From [Phialemoniopsis] sp. UDSM-2020 (lineage: Eukaryota; Ascomycota; Sordariomycetes; Thyridiales; Thyridiaceae), in NCBI GenBank assembly GCA_018873225.1, contig JAEILZ010000009.1:1479501-1543500 (forward strand): a stretch of DNA of 64,000 nt, in the 5' to 3' direction. Positions 43,009 through 54,300 of the stretch are shown one piece after another (positions within the stretch are counted from its first letter, which is position 1; each line of letters opens with the position of its first letter). The position numbers and the translations under genes were made by a program. The notes beneath the pieces are model-generated. The model ran no database searches. It was not told the DNA's origin and worked only from the letters and a program-made list of their open reading frames with translations.

Positions 43009-43747
43009 GCATCGATGGCCAGAGGGAAAACACAGTTGTGCTGTGAACTGATGGGAAGGGCGGTGACGAACAAAGGCCATGTCGGACGAACTCGACAATT
43101 TTATGAGGCGCTCAGAAAGGCCCTGAGCGCAATGCGAAACACGAACATTGGGACAACGCTCGACACGCAGATACGTTTGGTTTTTTTCTTCTCTTCGACG
43201 AAAGACGTATTTACGATAGAAGCGAGCGAAGGCGTTACGGTTATTTCGGTTACAAAAAATGCTTGGGTTGGCTGGCATTCATAGGCGCATTGGTAAAGGG
43301 TGGCTGCATCATTTGGTATTCAAAATGTCTTGAAAAAGTTTGCGCTGGTTTTTGAGTTATGTACATAGAAGCTCCCCAAGTCAACGCTTGACGACATGGG
43401 CAGTCTATATCAATAATATAAATCTCAGTATATCAAAAGTTGTTTAATTCGCGCTATCGTGAAGTGCATTTTCAAACAATTGGTGAAGGCGCAAATGAAG
43501 GCATCTCGAGTTGGGCTGGTATGATGTAAATATGGAAAAGTGGGGGTGGTGTAAAGATTCATTTTCAACTGCGACTTTCGAAACTCACCCATTCAACTTT
43601 GAACTCACATCCAAATACACGGCCAGAGACAAAATCCAGTCAACACATCTATAGACAGTCTGACTTTGCTATCATACTTTATCTGTACACATCTTGGCCA
43701 AGACCAGCGCCCTTTATTTAGTGGGTTAAGCCACTACCTTGCCCATC
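43009..43747. promoter_or_regulatory. Intergenic region, CNS1 promoter
   Basis: About 740 bases hold the MFS 3' region and the CNS1 promoter. It is AT-rich around 43380-43450. The stretch just before the ATG is mixed sequence without a clear TATA box. Nothing else is supported. Confidence 0.5.
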
Positions 43748-45007
43748 ATGGTACAACTCGAAGAAATCATCGACGGTGCCGAGAGCAAACTCAACATCTC
43801 CGATGCCAAGCCTCAGGCAAACCAGTCAGCACAAAAAAATGAGTCGGAGACGATACCAGATATCCCTCTCCCGGACCTGCCTCCCGAGCGCAAGGCAACG
43901 ACGGGCAAGACGGCCGACGAGCTCTGGGCCGAGCTCAACAAGTCGCCTCTCTTCATGACGGAGCTCGAGGACAACGACGACGTCGCCGCCCTGCAGGCCC
44001 TCGCCTACGAGGGCACGCCGCTCGAGAACTCGTCCGACTTCAAGGAGCGGGGCAACGAGTGCTTTCGCGAGAAGAAATGGGCCGACGCCCGCGAATTCTA
44101 CGAAAAGGGCGTCGCCATCCTGACGGTCGAGGAGCGGCGCCGGGCCAAGGGGGACCCGCCGAGGGCGAGGGAGCCCGAGGACCCGCCCGGCACCGACGAC
44201 GATCCGGACGAGGTCGCGCGCCAGAGGGCCGTGCTCGAGAGCCTGTACGTCAACCGCGCCGCGTGCCACCTCGAGCTCAAGAACTACCGCTCCTGCACGC
44301 TCGACTGCGCCGCGGCGCTCAAGCTCAACCGGCGCAACGTCAAGGCGTTCTACCGCAGCGCCAAGGCCCTGCTGACGCTGGGCCGCGTGGAAGAGGCCGA
44401 CGACGCCTGCGCCCTGGGCCTCGACGTCGACCCGGCCAACCAGGCGCTGCTGAGCTTGGCGCAGGACATCGTCAAGAAGAGCGCCGAGGTGCGCGAGAAG
44501 CAGCGGCGCGAGGACGAGCGCGTGGCCAAGGAGAAGCGGCGCGCCACCTTGCTCAAGGCGGCGCTCGCGGCGCGGAGCATCCGCGTGCGCAAGACGGACC
44601 AGCCGCCCGAGATGGAGGACGCGCGCGTGCACCTGGTCCCCGACGAGGACGACCCGCGCAGCACGCTCAGCTTCCCCGCCGTGCTGCTGTACCCGGCGCA
44701 CCTGCAGTCCGATTTCGTCAAGGCGTTTAGCGAGACCGAGAGCCTCGACGCGCACCTGGGCTACATCTTCCCGCTGCCCTGGGACGCCGCGCGCGAGTAC
44801 ACGGCCGCGGGCGTCGAGTGCTACATGGAGACGGTGGCGGGTGGCTTGATCAAGATGGGCAAGAAGGTGCCGCTGCTGACGGTGCTGTCGGGCGGCAAGG
44901 TCGAGGTGGTGGACGACGTGGTGCGGATATTCGTGCTGCCCAAGGCCCGGGCCGAGGCGTGGGTGCAGGAGTTCAAGGACAAGAAGGCGGCGGAGAAGAA
45001 GTCGTGA
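43748..45007 (+). CDS. CNS1: Cns1/TTC4-type TPR co-chaperone of Hsp90/Hsp70
   Basis: Essential Hsp90 co-chaperone in yeast, binding the C-terminal EEVD of Hsp90/Hsp70 and implicated in eEF2 folding. Intronless, 419 aa from the ATG at 43748. Seen: an N-terminal segment with PDLPPERKATTGKTADELWAEL and FMTELED (family-typical); a TPR array from about residue 95 (DFKERGNECFREKKWADAREFYEKG) interrupted by a charged insertion (about 133-160, RAKGDPPRAREPEDPPG), then LYVNRAACHLELKNYRSCTLDC and VKAFYRSAKALLTLGRVEEA; a lysine/arginine-rich linker helix; and the C-terminal Cns1/TTC4 wheel domain (LSFPAVLLYPAHLQSDFV, GYIFPLPWD). TPR carboxylate-clamp residues Lys/Asn are in place. Codon bias is extreme, giving mirror ORFs on the other strand. 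Confidence 0.94.
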   Translation: MVQLEEIIDGAESKLNISDAKPQANQSAQKNESETIPDIPLPDLPPERKATTGKTADELWAELNKSPLFMTELEDNDDVAALQALAYEGTPLENSSDFKERGNECFREKKWADAREFYEKGVAILTVEERRRAKGDPPRAREPEDPPGTDDDPDEVARQRAVLESLYVNRAACHLELKNYRSCTLDCAAALKLNRRNVKAFYRSAKALLTLGRVEEADDACALGLDVDPANQALLSLAQDIVKKSAEVREKQRREDERVAKEKRRATLLKAALAARSIRVRKTDQPPEMEDARVHLVPDEDDPRSTLSFPAVLLYPAHLQSDFVKAFSETESLDAHLGYIFPLPWDAAREYTAAGVECYMETVAGGLIKMGKKVPLLTVLSGGKVEVVDDVVRIFVLPKARAEAWVQEFKDKKAAEKKS

Positions 45008-45441
45008 AGGAGTTGTTGGACTGAAAGGAAAAAAGTAAAAAGGTCATTGCATCAAAACGATGGATTCCAAATCCCTCCCCTATCCTCCAATTCCAAGGGA
45101 TGGCTTCTCCATGTGATTCGATATCAAAAAGCTCTATATTCATTACTAGATGTATGAGAAGTAACTCTCAGGAGAGCTTCCGTTACAGCAAAGCGAATGT
45201 GAGGCGCGGTACCCTCACGGTCACCGGTGGCCAGCTAGCTATCGCGATGTCTTTCTCTTGTGAAAGATTATGTCCCATCAAACCAGTTCCATAGGCCCAG
45301 ATGCGAGTTTCGTGAGACTACGACTTGCCACTGAGATACGTGACATATTACCCCCTTGTCACCTTTCACCCTGTCAGCCATCTCCCAACCCCTTATTCGC
45401 CAACTCCACGAGATATGTCAGAAGACGCCTTGTGACCGACT
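45008..45441. other. Convergent 3' intergenic region (CNS1 / APSES-like)
   Basis: This 434-base spacer between convergent stops holds the two 3' untranslated regions. No gene is supported. Confidence 0.6.
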
Positions 45442-45763
45442 CTAAAAGGATACTGTCCTCTTGCTCCTGCGCCTTGGCTGCGCCTCCGCCACCTTGCCTT
45501 TGCCCTTCTTGTCGCTGCCGCTGCTGGCAGCGCGCTCCTTTCCGACCGAGACGGGGGATGCCTGGCCCAGGTGGAGGAGCAGTTCCGCCGCGTTCTCGTC
45601 CTCGTCAGGTCGCTCAGCTAGCTCGCTGGCGCGTCGGGCGATGCTTGCCAGGGCATGGGATGTAGATGGGCCCGGTACCGGCTCGCACGAGGCTCTCGCC
45701 GGTTGGACTGGCAGCGGCGCCCGCACCTCGTAGGTCGGGGTCTGCGGAGGCGGGAGGATACGA

Positions 45764-45803
<40 letters not shown>

Positions 45804-47239
45804 GGGGAGGGGGGGTCGGCAGTTCGCGGCGGTACGGGTGGTATTGGTCGCGCTGGTAGTCGTAGCGGCGGTAGGGCATCGAGTAGCCCGACGGCACTGC
45901 GGAGAGACAAGGGTCGGCTTCCTTGAAGGGGTCCTCGTCGCCAAAGTGCACCTTGCTCTTGTACTCGGGCGGCGTCCAAGGGTGGCTCGTCGGCATCTGG
46001 GGCCGCGGGACCACGGAGCTTTGGTACGTGTAGGCCGATTCGGGGCTCAGGTCTGCTGTTCCCAGGGGGTACTTCACTGCGCCGTCCGTGTAGTGCGAGG
46101 TCAAGGACCTTCCGAGTACGCCTCGGTAGTCCAGCCTGTCGTTGCCTGGGCTGCTTTCGGCGTAGTTTCTTGAACTTCCGCGATAGTGTCCGCGGTTTGG
46201 GCTCGCGGCTCGGATCCCGCGCATGCCACTGGGCCGCTGTCGCAGTCCACGTTCTTCCAAGCTCTTCTTGAGGTTCCCTTCGGCATCTCTCATGGCCTCG
46301 GCGACGATTTCTCGGTCGATGAGCATGCGGCCAAAGTTCGGGGAGTCGGAGGGGGTGCAGCGGCGAGGGAAGTCGGGACCGAAGATGGGAATCAGGGCGC
46401 CGGCGATCGGGTAGCAGAACGTAGCGCAGACTGCTTTCGCGCAATAGTATGGCATCCAGTATCCTGTCCTCGTGGTTAACGTTTTCATCTTCAAAGTTAC
46501 ATTAGTGACGACATACCTTGTGCTGGGATCGCTCCGCCGGTGATGCTATGCGTAATGTCCCTCAGGCCCCTGGTCGCATTGAGCACCTTGCTTGGCTGTG
46601 TCTGAGACCCGCGTTAGTCTTGCTGTTGATGCAGAAGTTTTAACGGGTTTAGACAGCGATTTCTGCAGCCTCCCGCTTCACCGTACCTTTCCGTACCGAC
46701 AGGCCTTGAAGAAAGGGGTCATTCGGACCAGTCCAATGTTGTAGTCCCACATCACCGTGAACCTGTCTACTGTTCCAGGTTTGAGACCGGCGATTTCAAA
46801 GTTGTATTTGAATACTGCGGCGAGATAAAGTTGTTAGAGTCCAGAATCTTGTGCTCACCAGGTTTCAAAGAGTGTTCTACTTACCTTCGAAGCATTCCCG
46901 GCCGGTTTTCTGGAAGAAGCCCTTCTTTTCGCTGTTATAGGGTATGTGTACGGGAGAATTCTGGATATCGCCTAAAGGAGTGACGTTAAACCCTTGCAGC
47001 TCGCGACGGCAGTCTTCGTCTAGATGATGCTCGAAAGGTGGGAATCTGACTTCGCCTCTGGTAGGCGCCCAGGAGATCGAGGCCTGAGGCGCCGCAGAAC
47101 TCGAAGAAAGCGGACGATCCCTCGGCACTGTGAGATCTGTAGCGGAGGTCCATGTTGGCGAGAGACTGGGAGTCGGTCGATACTGATGAGGTAACCGAGC
47201 TGGCGACGCTGGATTGAGCAGAGATTGTATGGGCAACAT
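45442..47239 (-). CDS. APSES-like DNA-binding protein with polyQ tract
   Basis: Probable fungal transcription regulator with an APSES/KilA-N-like domain (StuA/Xbp1 group; exact orthology uncertain). Exons are 46885-47239, 46687-46814, 46517-46601 and 45442-46463; introns 70, 85 and 53 nt; 529 aa. Seen: a disordered N-terminus; the domain at about 115-225, assembled across all three introns ([58 protein letters not shown]); a Ser/Arg/Tyr-rich middle; a Pro-flanked run of 13 Gln encoded only by CAA; and a C-terminus with an RRRSKR basic stretch. The frame before the ATG at 47239 continues open upstream without another ATG. The gene has more than 4 kb of upstream DNA, common for developmental regulators. 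Confidence 0.75.
45764..45804 (+). repeat. Pure (TTG)n microsatellite coding for polyQ on the - strand
   Basis: About 13 uninterrupted trinucleotides read TTG on + and CAA on -, within exon 4 of the APSES-like gene. Pure codon runs are prone to slippage, so the length is expected to vary between strains without breaking the frame. Confidence 0.9.
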
Positions 47240-50200
47240 GTCGACCGGTGGTGAGATACGCACCCGTTCTTTCAAAAGGTAGGGATTGATGAACAAGGAG
47301 AAGAATGAGAAAAGGGTCAGTGAGCTACAGTAGATTGATGCGTGGGCAGGATGTTAAATAAGAGACTCGCAAACTGGAGCGCGACATAGGCAAAGAGGTC
47401 ATCAAAGGTGCTTTTGTGCCGTGCTCCTGGCAAACAAACGACCCATTCCCAGTCAGTCTGCAACCACTAACGAAAGAAGACGGCTGCTATGCTGCCATCA
47501 AGATAGACAACTGATTCCTTGCTTTTCTTGAGATCGGACTTGCCGAAGACTAGAGGACCTGATCCTCGTGGAGGCCCGGTCGGGTGATGGGCCTGTTGCA
47601 GATGCTTTGTCCAGGGGATGCTTGCCTACAGTATTCCGCGTAGAATGTTCTTTCGTTTGTTGTGTCCACCGCTTCTTTGAATGGTTTGGGTGAGTTGGCG
47701 AGAAGCCACAAAATGATATTTGACTAGAGAATACAGGGAAGATGGGCCACCTGACCGGCAAGCGTACACCGTCGGCTTTGAACGATAGCAGGGGGGGCTG
47801 TTGGAAATGGAAAATACGATCAAGGGACGAAAGTGACTGAAACTCAACCCCGAAATATGGTCTCTCTTCGGTGTCGAGGTCGAGACTTCCTCAACCTCTT
47901 TCGATATGCGTCTCTCCGGGCAAACAACCGGTTCAGGAGACGGGGCTCCTAGAGCACCTACTGTATTGCCCACTGTTTCTGGATGTGGCTACTAATCAAC
48001 AACGAGTGTCTACCAAAGTATGTGGAGTATGAAGATGAAGAAGGGCTAGAGCAGTTTCATTTGATTTCACCAGGAAGGGTGTTGGTCCCAAAAGGGTGAG
48101 CGCAGGCGACTGCATGACGCAGTCTGAACTATGTGGCTTGGGTGGTGTGCAGGATAGGGAGGTGTTTGATGGCGACAAATAGGCCGGACTCTGCCGTGCA
48201 TGGCTCAAACACCACCACTTGCCCACGGGAGCATATTGCCAGGGTAGCTTTGACAGAAAGCAGGTGCCCGGGTGGCTGCAGGTAGCTGCCGTCCGGCTAA
48301 CGGGGCAAGACTGTCGTGAGGACGCCGGTAAAACAAGCTCGACACTGAACAAGGCATGAATTACCCCATGAGGTAGCCTTGATGAACTGAACACACGTGG
48401 CTGAGCTGCCTACATGCACATGGAGTATAGGAACACCATCTACTGTCTGGTGCTCCCTCATCAACTTTGTGCGATAGAAGACTGGAGAAAGAAGGTGACT
48501 GAAAACAGCGATACTGACCCTGTGGGCAAATACGGTGACTCCGGCGACTCGACCGAAGAAGCAATTTCGCTTTGTCGTGACCGACAAGCTGAATGAGTAG
48601 ATGTCTGCGGACTAGGTGAGAGGTTCCATATGATCTACACCGAAGTCGATCTACCAGTGACTCTGGTGGTTGGGGAAGGGGTGGTGCAAGTGATGTACCT
48701 ACAGGCAAACACTACATGAAGTTACCACATATCGGGTAGATGTTTGTGTGTAGATGCCCAAGCTTGTTCCGTTGAGCAAGTGGCTCGCCGCCACTGCTTT
48801 GCACCTGAGAGGAGCTTCCACAGGGATTCGAGTGAAACACAGGACAACTATTCGGCAGCAGCAGGGCCAACTGATAATCTTCTGCTAGTCTGAGTGACTG
48901 GTCACATTGACGAGAAAGCAGGGGCTTCCATTCCGCAAGGAAAGAAATGATACGGTTGATCATCTTGGAAACGCTCAAGGCCACGTTTGAAGGAAATGAG
49001 AGAAGATAGTCTCTGTGCTGGGATGGTACCGCTTGTCAATAGATTGTGGGATGAAATGTGTAATCTGCTGGCGATCTGGAAAAGCCAGTCCTCGTACGGC
49101 CGGCGCTGGCCGGTCCACCAATTTACCTCAACGAGTTTGGAGACCATTCATATCCCTCCCCATCGCCGCAAGGAGTCATGCGGCTGGCCGGCCGTGTGCC
49201 AAGGTCCATCCGCTCCAGCAAACGATCAGGAACCACTTTATATCCATAAGCAGGGAAAAGAGGCAGCGCACAACGATACATGGAGCAAGAGAGCGAGATG
49301 TTAGCGGCACATTTTCCATAGAAACGCAGGCTCCTGCGTTTATGCATTGTAGTGGATGTTGGCCAAATGCAGATGGACGTGCTCACTGGAGACAGTTTCC
49401 TCTCCGAGGTGTCTGGCTTGTTTGAACGCAACTTGGCTAGATGATACTAGTTTTCGGCCTCTAGCCCTCAACTTGCAGGCGGCGGTGCAAGGTACGGTGC
49501 ACGGCTATGGGTTTCACTATTCAGGCGACAACCGGCTCCCTAATTCGCCCGTTTGGGCGGCGAATGCACGCCGCGGGGAGACACATGTTGGATACTTGAA
49601 CCAGGAACAGCCCTGCGTCGTGCCTCTGTGATCCTGGAAACGCTGTCAGGGGACCAACCAACCTACCTCTTTGACAGAAACATAACGGGAGGCGTAATGA
49701 AATCAACTTGAATCAAGGTGTGACAAGTGCAGACCATGGCCGTTGTACACGTCGACTTCGGACATTTTTGACCCTTTGTATCGGCACTGGGGGGACAAGA
49801 GAGTCGTACTGAAGCTTGGAAAGAGTGTACGTAGGGGGTGGGGGGGGGGGCTACAAACCACGCCGCTTGAAGGAGGAAGACCAAGGGATCCGGGCGAGTC
49901 TGAGAGTTGAGGTCGCGCAGACGCCGTGATGCAAAGCATGCAGTGTGTTACAACAGACGGTAGTGGATTTCTGGTTGGACGCCCGGGCCCTGGCCAGCAG
50001 CGGTTGTCCACATCCTCACGTGGATGATGCATGAAGCGCGCAACCATGATTGCAATCTAAATCGAAGCCAATTACCCGTCATGAGCGTTTGGGCACTAAC
50101 CCGGTCGACCTCGAGAAGTCTTATGAGCACGACATGTCTAGTGCATCAGGGTGATTACTGGCGTCCTCGAGCCTCTCCTTCTAGAAGGGCTCCGAAGGCA

Positions 50201-50835
50201 GATATTCGAAAGCGGCAGGCGAACATGAGATATGACACCAAGTAGCCTAGATGAGTACCAAACGTATTGCCCGCCTAGAGAGAAACGTGTGGGACAGCCA
50301 CGAGGCAGTGACGAAACAAGAAGTGGATTGGAAAACGCAGTCAGAGAAGAGGGCTCTCAACGTCAGATGCATGTAGACCGAGACAGGCAGCGACCAAGAT
50401 CCTTTGTAGTACAAAAGTGCGGCAAATCGTGGTTCTGTGTCGCCCCGCAAAATGGCCTGGCAGAAGAAGATCTTGTGAGATGGTCAGGGGCCAGACCTTC
50501 CAGGTTATTCTTGTCGTGCTCAAGGAGAGGGACAATCCTGTCTGTATTGATTGTTCGTAGAGACCTTGAAACGTAGGTCATCCCGGATGATCGGGGCTCC
50601 ATGTGAGATGTCAAGTGATGAATCGAGGGGCGGACAGCGAAGTCATCGCTATGGCTGTCGTCGATATCGATCGTCGTCGTCGAATTCATCTGGTCTCAGC
50701 ATCACTCACTCACACATTGGACCAAACATGCATTGCGTTTGCGGCGAGATGAGATGATGAGCTGTGATTGGCCTATTGTTGACGGGGGGAGAATGAGGCT
50801 GAACCCTCTTTTTTTTTTGGCCTAATTGCCCCCTC

Positions 50836-50859
50836 CACCCCTTCACCCCTTCACCCCTC
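50836..50859 (+). promoter_or_regulatory. Three tandem CACCCCTY octamers (CCCCT, STRE-like)
   Basis: Two copies of CACCCCTT and one CACCCCTC are arranged head to tail. Each contains CCCCT, the yeast stress-response core bound by Msn2/4-type C2H2 factors. They lie about 500 bases before the TOP2 ATG and just upstream of the ACGCG and ACGCGT sites. Confidence 0.5.
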
Positions 50860-50893
50860 AAAACGCGCTAAGCTAGGGTGCCGATCCCTCCTG

Positions 50894-50899
50894 ACGCGT
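50894..50899. promoter_or_regulatory. TOP2: MluI cell-cycle box ACGCGT upstream of TOP2
   Basis: A perfect ACGCGT hexamer lies 455 bases before the TOP2 ATG, with a further ACGCG half-site at 50863-50867. MBF (Mbp1/Swi6, itself an APSES factor) binds this site and drives G1/S genes. Topoisomerase II is a cell-cycle-regulated gene, so the site is plausible. Confidence 0.5.
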
Positions 50900-51118
50900 G
50901 AATCGCTGGCGCGGACCACTAAAAACGTCGCATACCGGTATTCAGGCAGGCCAGGGCCCGTTTTTGTTTACCTCGCATCCCGTTCAGACGATTTGAACGG
51001 GGGGCCAATCCAAGACAACACAACCGACCAAAACATCAACAAACTCCCCCGCCCTGGCTTTTAGTTGCCTCACTTTTCCTTGCATGTACCGATAATCCCC
51101 TGGGCAAAGCCGCAGGGC

Positions 51119-51145
51119 ACGACAACAACGACAACAACGACAACA
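51119..51145 (+). repeat. Three tandem ACGACAACA nonamers
   Basis: A perfect nine-base unit is repeated three times in the TOP2 leader region, about 210-235 bases before the ATG. If transcribed it would form an unstructured CAA-rich leader segment. Confidence 0.7.
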
Positions 51146-51354
51146 TCGCATGTAGGACGGGCTTCCTCACACATTTCGCGTCACTCCTTCCTGCCATTCA
51201 ACCATTCTTTCTGGTGCGTGCACGCGCCTCGTGTGTACTGTCGCAAACCGTTCGTTTTAGGACACCATACCGCCACCCTGTCCGATTGCTACATCGCGCG
51301 ACTTGCAACAACCTATCTCCGTTGCTGACGCCCAAGGCAGCGCGAGCAGAGAAG

Positions 51355-54300
51355 ATGGATTCAGACATCATGGAGGACTCGGTCTTCGATGACTTCCAAG
51401 ATGAGTCGGACGGGTACTCCCCGGAAGCGGTTCGTGCACCCTGACCAGTCTCAAGTAACGACCTGATATTGACTACTGTTCATCTACAGAAGCCCAAGGC
51501 CAAAGCCAAGGCTCCGGCAAAGAAGGCCGCTGCACCCAAAGCAGCCAAACCCGCGGCAAAGAAGTTGACGCAGACCAAGTTGACCACCAAGGCTGCCACC
51601 AAAAAGCGGCCGAAGCCCGAGAGCGATGATGACGACGATGGAGCCATGGACGTTGATGGCATCAGCGAATTGTCGCACACGCCGCCTAGTGCCAAGAAGC
51701 AGAAGAAGGCTCCCGCCAAAAAGTCCAGCGGTCGCCCTCTTGCTGAGATCGAGAACGACAGCTTGGTTCAACTCGACGGCCCTTCCGAGCCCAAGAGCAA
51801 GAAGACGGCCACCGAGACATATCAGAAGCTTACCCAGATAGAGCACATTCTGAAACGTCCCGACACATATATCGGATCGGTCGAGCGGACGGAGCAACAG
51901 ATGTGGGTTTTCAACAAGGAGTCGAAACAGATGGAAAAACGCACCGTCTCTTATGTACCTGGTCTATACAAGATCTTTGACGAAGTTCTGGTCAACGCTG
52001 CTGATAATAAGCAACGTGACCTCAAAGGCATGACCTTCATGAAGATCACGGTGGACCGCGAAGCTGGCGAGATCACCGTAGAGAACAACGGAAAGGCCAT
52101 TCCAATCGAGATGCACGAAAAAGAAAAAGTCTACATCCCCGAGATGGTCTTTGGACATCTATTGGCTGGCTCCAACTTTGACGACAACGAGAAGAAAACC
52201 GTGGGTGGTCGCAACGGTTATGGTGCCAAACTTTGCAACGTCTTCAGTACGCAATTTACCGTCGAGATTCAAGACTCTCGCAACGGCAAGCGGTATAAGC
52301 AGACGTGGAGAGACAACATGGGCAAGATGGACAAGGCCAGTATCAAATCTAGCAAGACGTCCGACTTTGTCCGCGTCAGCTTCAAACCAGATTGGGCCAA
52401 GTTCGGTATGCCCGATGGTATCGACGACGATCTCGAGTCACTCATCTACCGTCGTGTCTATGACATGGCTGGTACGGTCGACAAAGTCAAGGTCCACCTC
52501 AATGGAGAAGTGCTCAACGTGGGTTGGAAGAAGTACTGTGAGATGTACGCCAAGGCCATCGCAAAGGAGAATAATGACACACCCGAGGGAGAACTGCCTG
52601 CTGCTGCCCAGGTTCAATTCGAGGACGACAAAGCCCACATCCGATGGCAGATTGCTTTCACACCTTCTGATGGATCCTTCCAGCAAGTGTCGTTCGTCAA
52701 CTCGATCGCCACCACATCGGGTGGTACTCACGTCAACTATATCGCGGACCAGATCTGCACAGCCTTGCTGAAGGAGGTAAACAAGAAGAGCAAAGGCCAT
52801 GCCCTCAAGCTGAACCACGTCCGAAACCACATCTTCATCTTTGTCAACGCCCTCATTGACAACCCTGCCTTCAACTCGCAGACCAAGGAGCAGATGACCA
52901 CAAAGATGAGTGCCTTTGGCAGTAAATGCGTGATCACCGACAAGTTCATCAAGAAGATCCGTGCCACAGAGGCCATTGAGAACATTTTGCACTTTGCTGA
53001 GAAGAAAGCAGACAAGATGTTGGCCAAGAGTGACGGCAACAAGCGGTCTCGCATCAACAACGACAAGCTCGTCGATGCTAACTTGGCAGGTACAAGACAC
53101 GGCCACGAGTGCACACTCATTCTGACTGAGGGTGACTCTGCCAAGGGTCTCGCAGTCGCCGGTCGAGCCGTTCTTGACCCCGACCGTATTGGTGTCTTCC
53201 CGCTTCGCGGTAAGATGCTTAACGTCCGTGATGCATCCATCGACCAGATCACAAAGAACCGCGAGATCCAAAACATCAAGCAGTTCTTGGGACTCAAGCA
53301 CAAGCAGACCTACACCGACACCAAGGGTCTGAGATATGGCCATCTGATGATCATGGCTGATCAGGATCACGATGGTAGCCATATCAAGGGCCTTTTGATC
53401 AACTTCCTCCAAGTCCAATTCCCTTCTCTCCTCCAGATCCCAGACTTCTTCCGTGAATTCATCACTCCTGTCGTCAAGGTCTGGCAAGGACCCAACCCCA
53501 AGAAGCCGCTCAAGCTCAAGTCTTTCTTCAACCTGCCACAATATGAAGAATGGAAGGAAATGCATGCCCACGAGATCAAGAAGTGGCATTCTAAGTACTT
53601 CAAGGGATTGGGAACCAGCACCAACGAGGACGCGCAGGTGTACTTCACCAATTTAGACGACCACTTGAAGGAATTCCATACCATGAAGCCGACGGAAGCT
53701 GAGCTGTTCGATCTCGCTTTCTCCAAGAAGAAGGCCGATGCTCGAAAGGAGTGGCTTGGTAACTTCGTTCCGGGTACTTTCCTGGACCACTCGACCAAAG
53801 CCATTTCTTACAGCGACTTTGTCAACAAGGAGCTCATTCTGTTCAGTATGGCCGATAACATGCGATCGATTCCCTCCATGATCGATGGTCTTAAGCCTGG
53901 TCAACGAAAGGTCATTTACGCCTGTTTCAAGCGCAACTTGGTCAAGGACAAGAAGGTCATCGAGTTGGCTGGTTACGTATCCGAGCAAACGGCCTACCAT
54001 CACGGTGAAGCTTCTCTCCAGCAGACCATTGTCGGCCTGGCCCAAAACTTTGTGGGCTCGAACAACGTCAACTGCCTGGAACCCAGCGGTAACTTCGGTT
54101 CGCGTTTGGCTGGTGGCTCAGATGCTGCCAGCGCTCGTTACATCTTCACTCGTCTTTCTCCCTTCGCTCGTCGCGTGTACTCCCAGTTGGATGAGCCCAT
54201 CCTTGAGAAACAGCACGAGGATGGTAAGATGATTGAACCCAAGGTGTACGTGCCTGTCATCCCCATGGTCCTGGTCAACGGTGCCGACGGTATTGGTACT

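Larger units (their letters stand above)
47240..51354. other. 4.1-kb divergent intergenic region, APSES-like gene / TOP2
   Basis: ORFs up to 136 codons lie on both strands; none has a recognisable domain or neighbour-like codon use. A G-rich string at 49834-49850 (runs of five and ten G) stands out. The right 550 bases contain the TOP2 promoter elements listed separately. A long leader or a noncoding RNA for the regulator gene is possible but not shown. Confidence 0.5.

Noticed and set aside
43826..44755. 309-codon ORF on the - strand opposite CNS1
   Set aside because: It is a GC3 mirror frame; the sense strand is an unambiguous TPR protein.
49834..49850. G-rich string as a G-quadruplex
   Set aside because: The runs of five and ten G separated by one T do not supply four clean three-G tracts with loops, so only a weak structure is expected.
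52438..53589. 383-codon ORF on the - strand within TOP2
   Set aside because: It is the antisense shadow of the conserved topoisomerase core.
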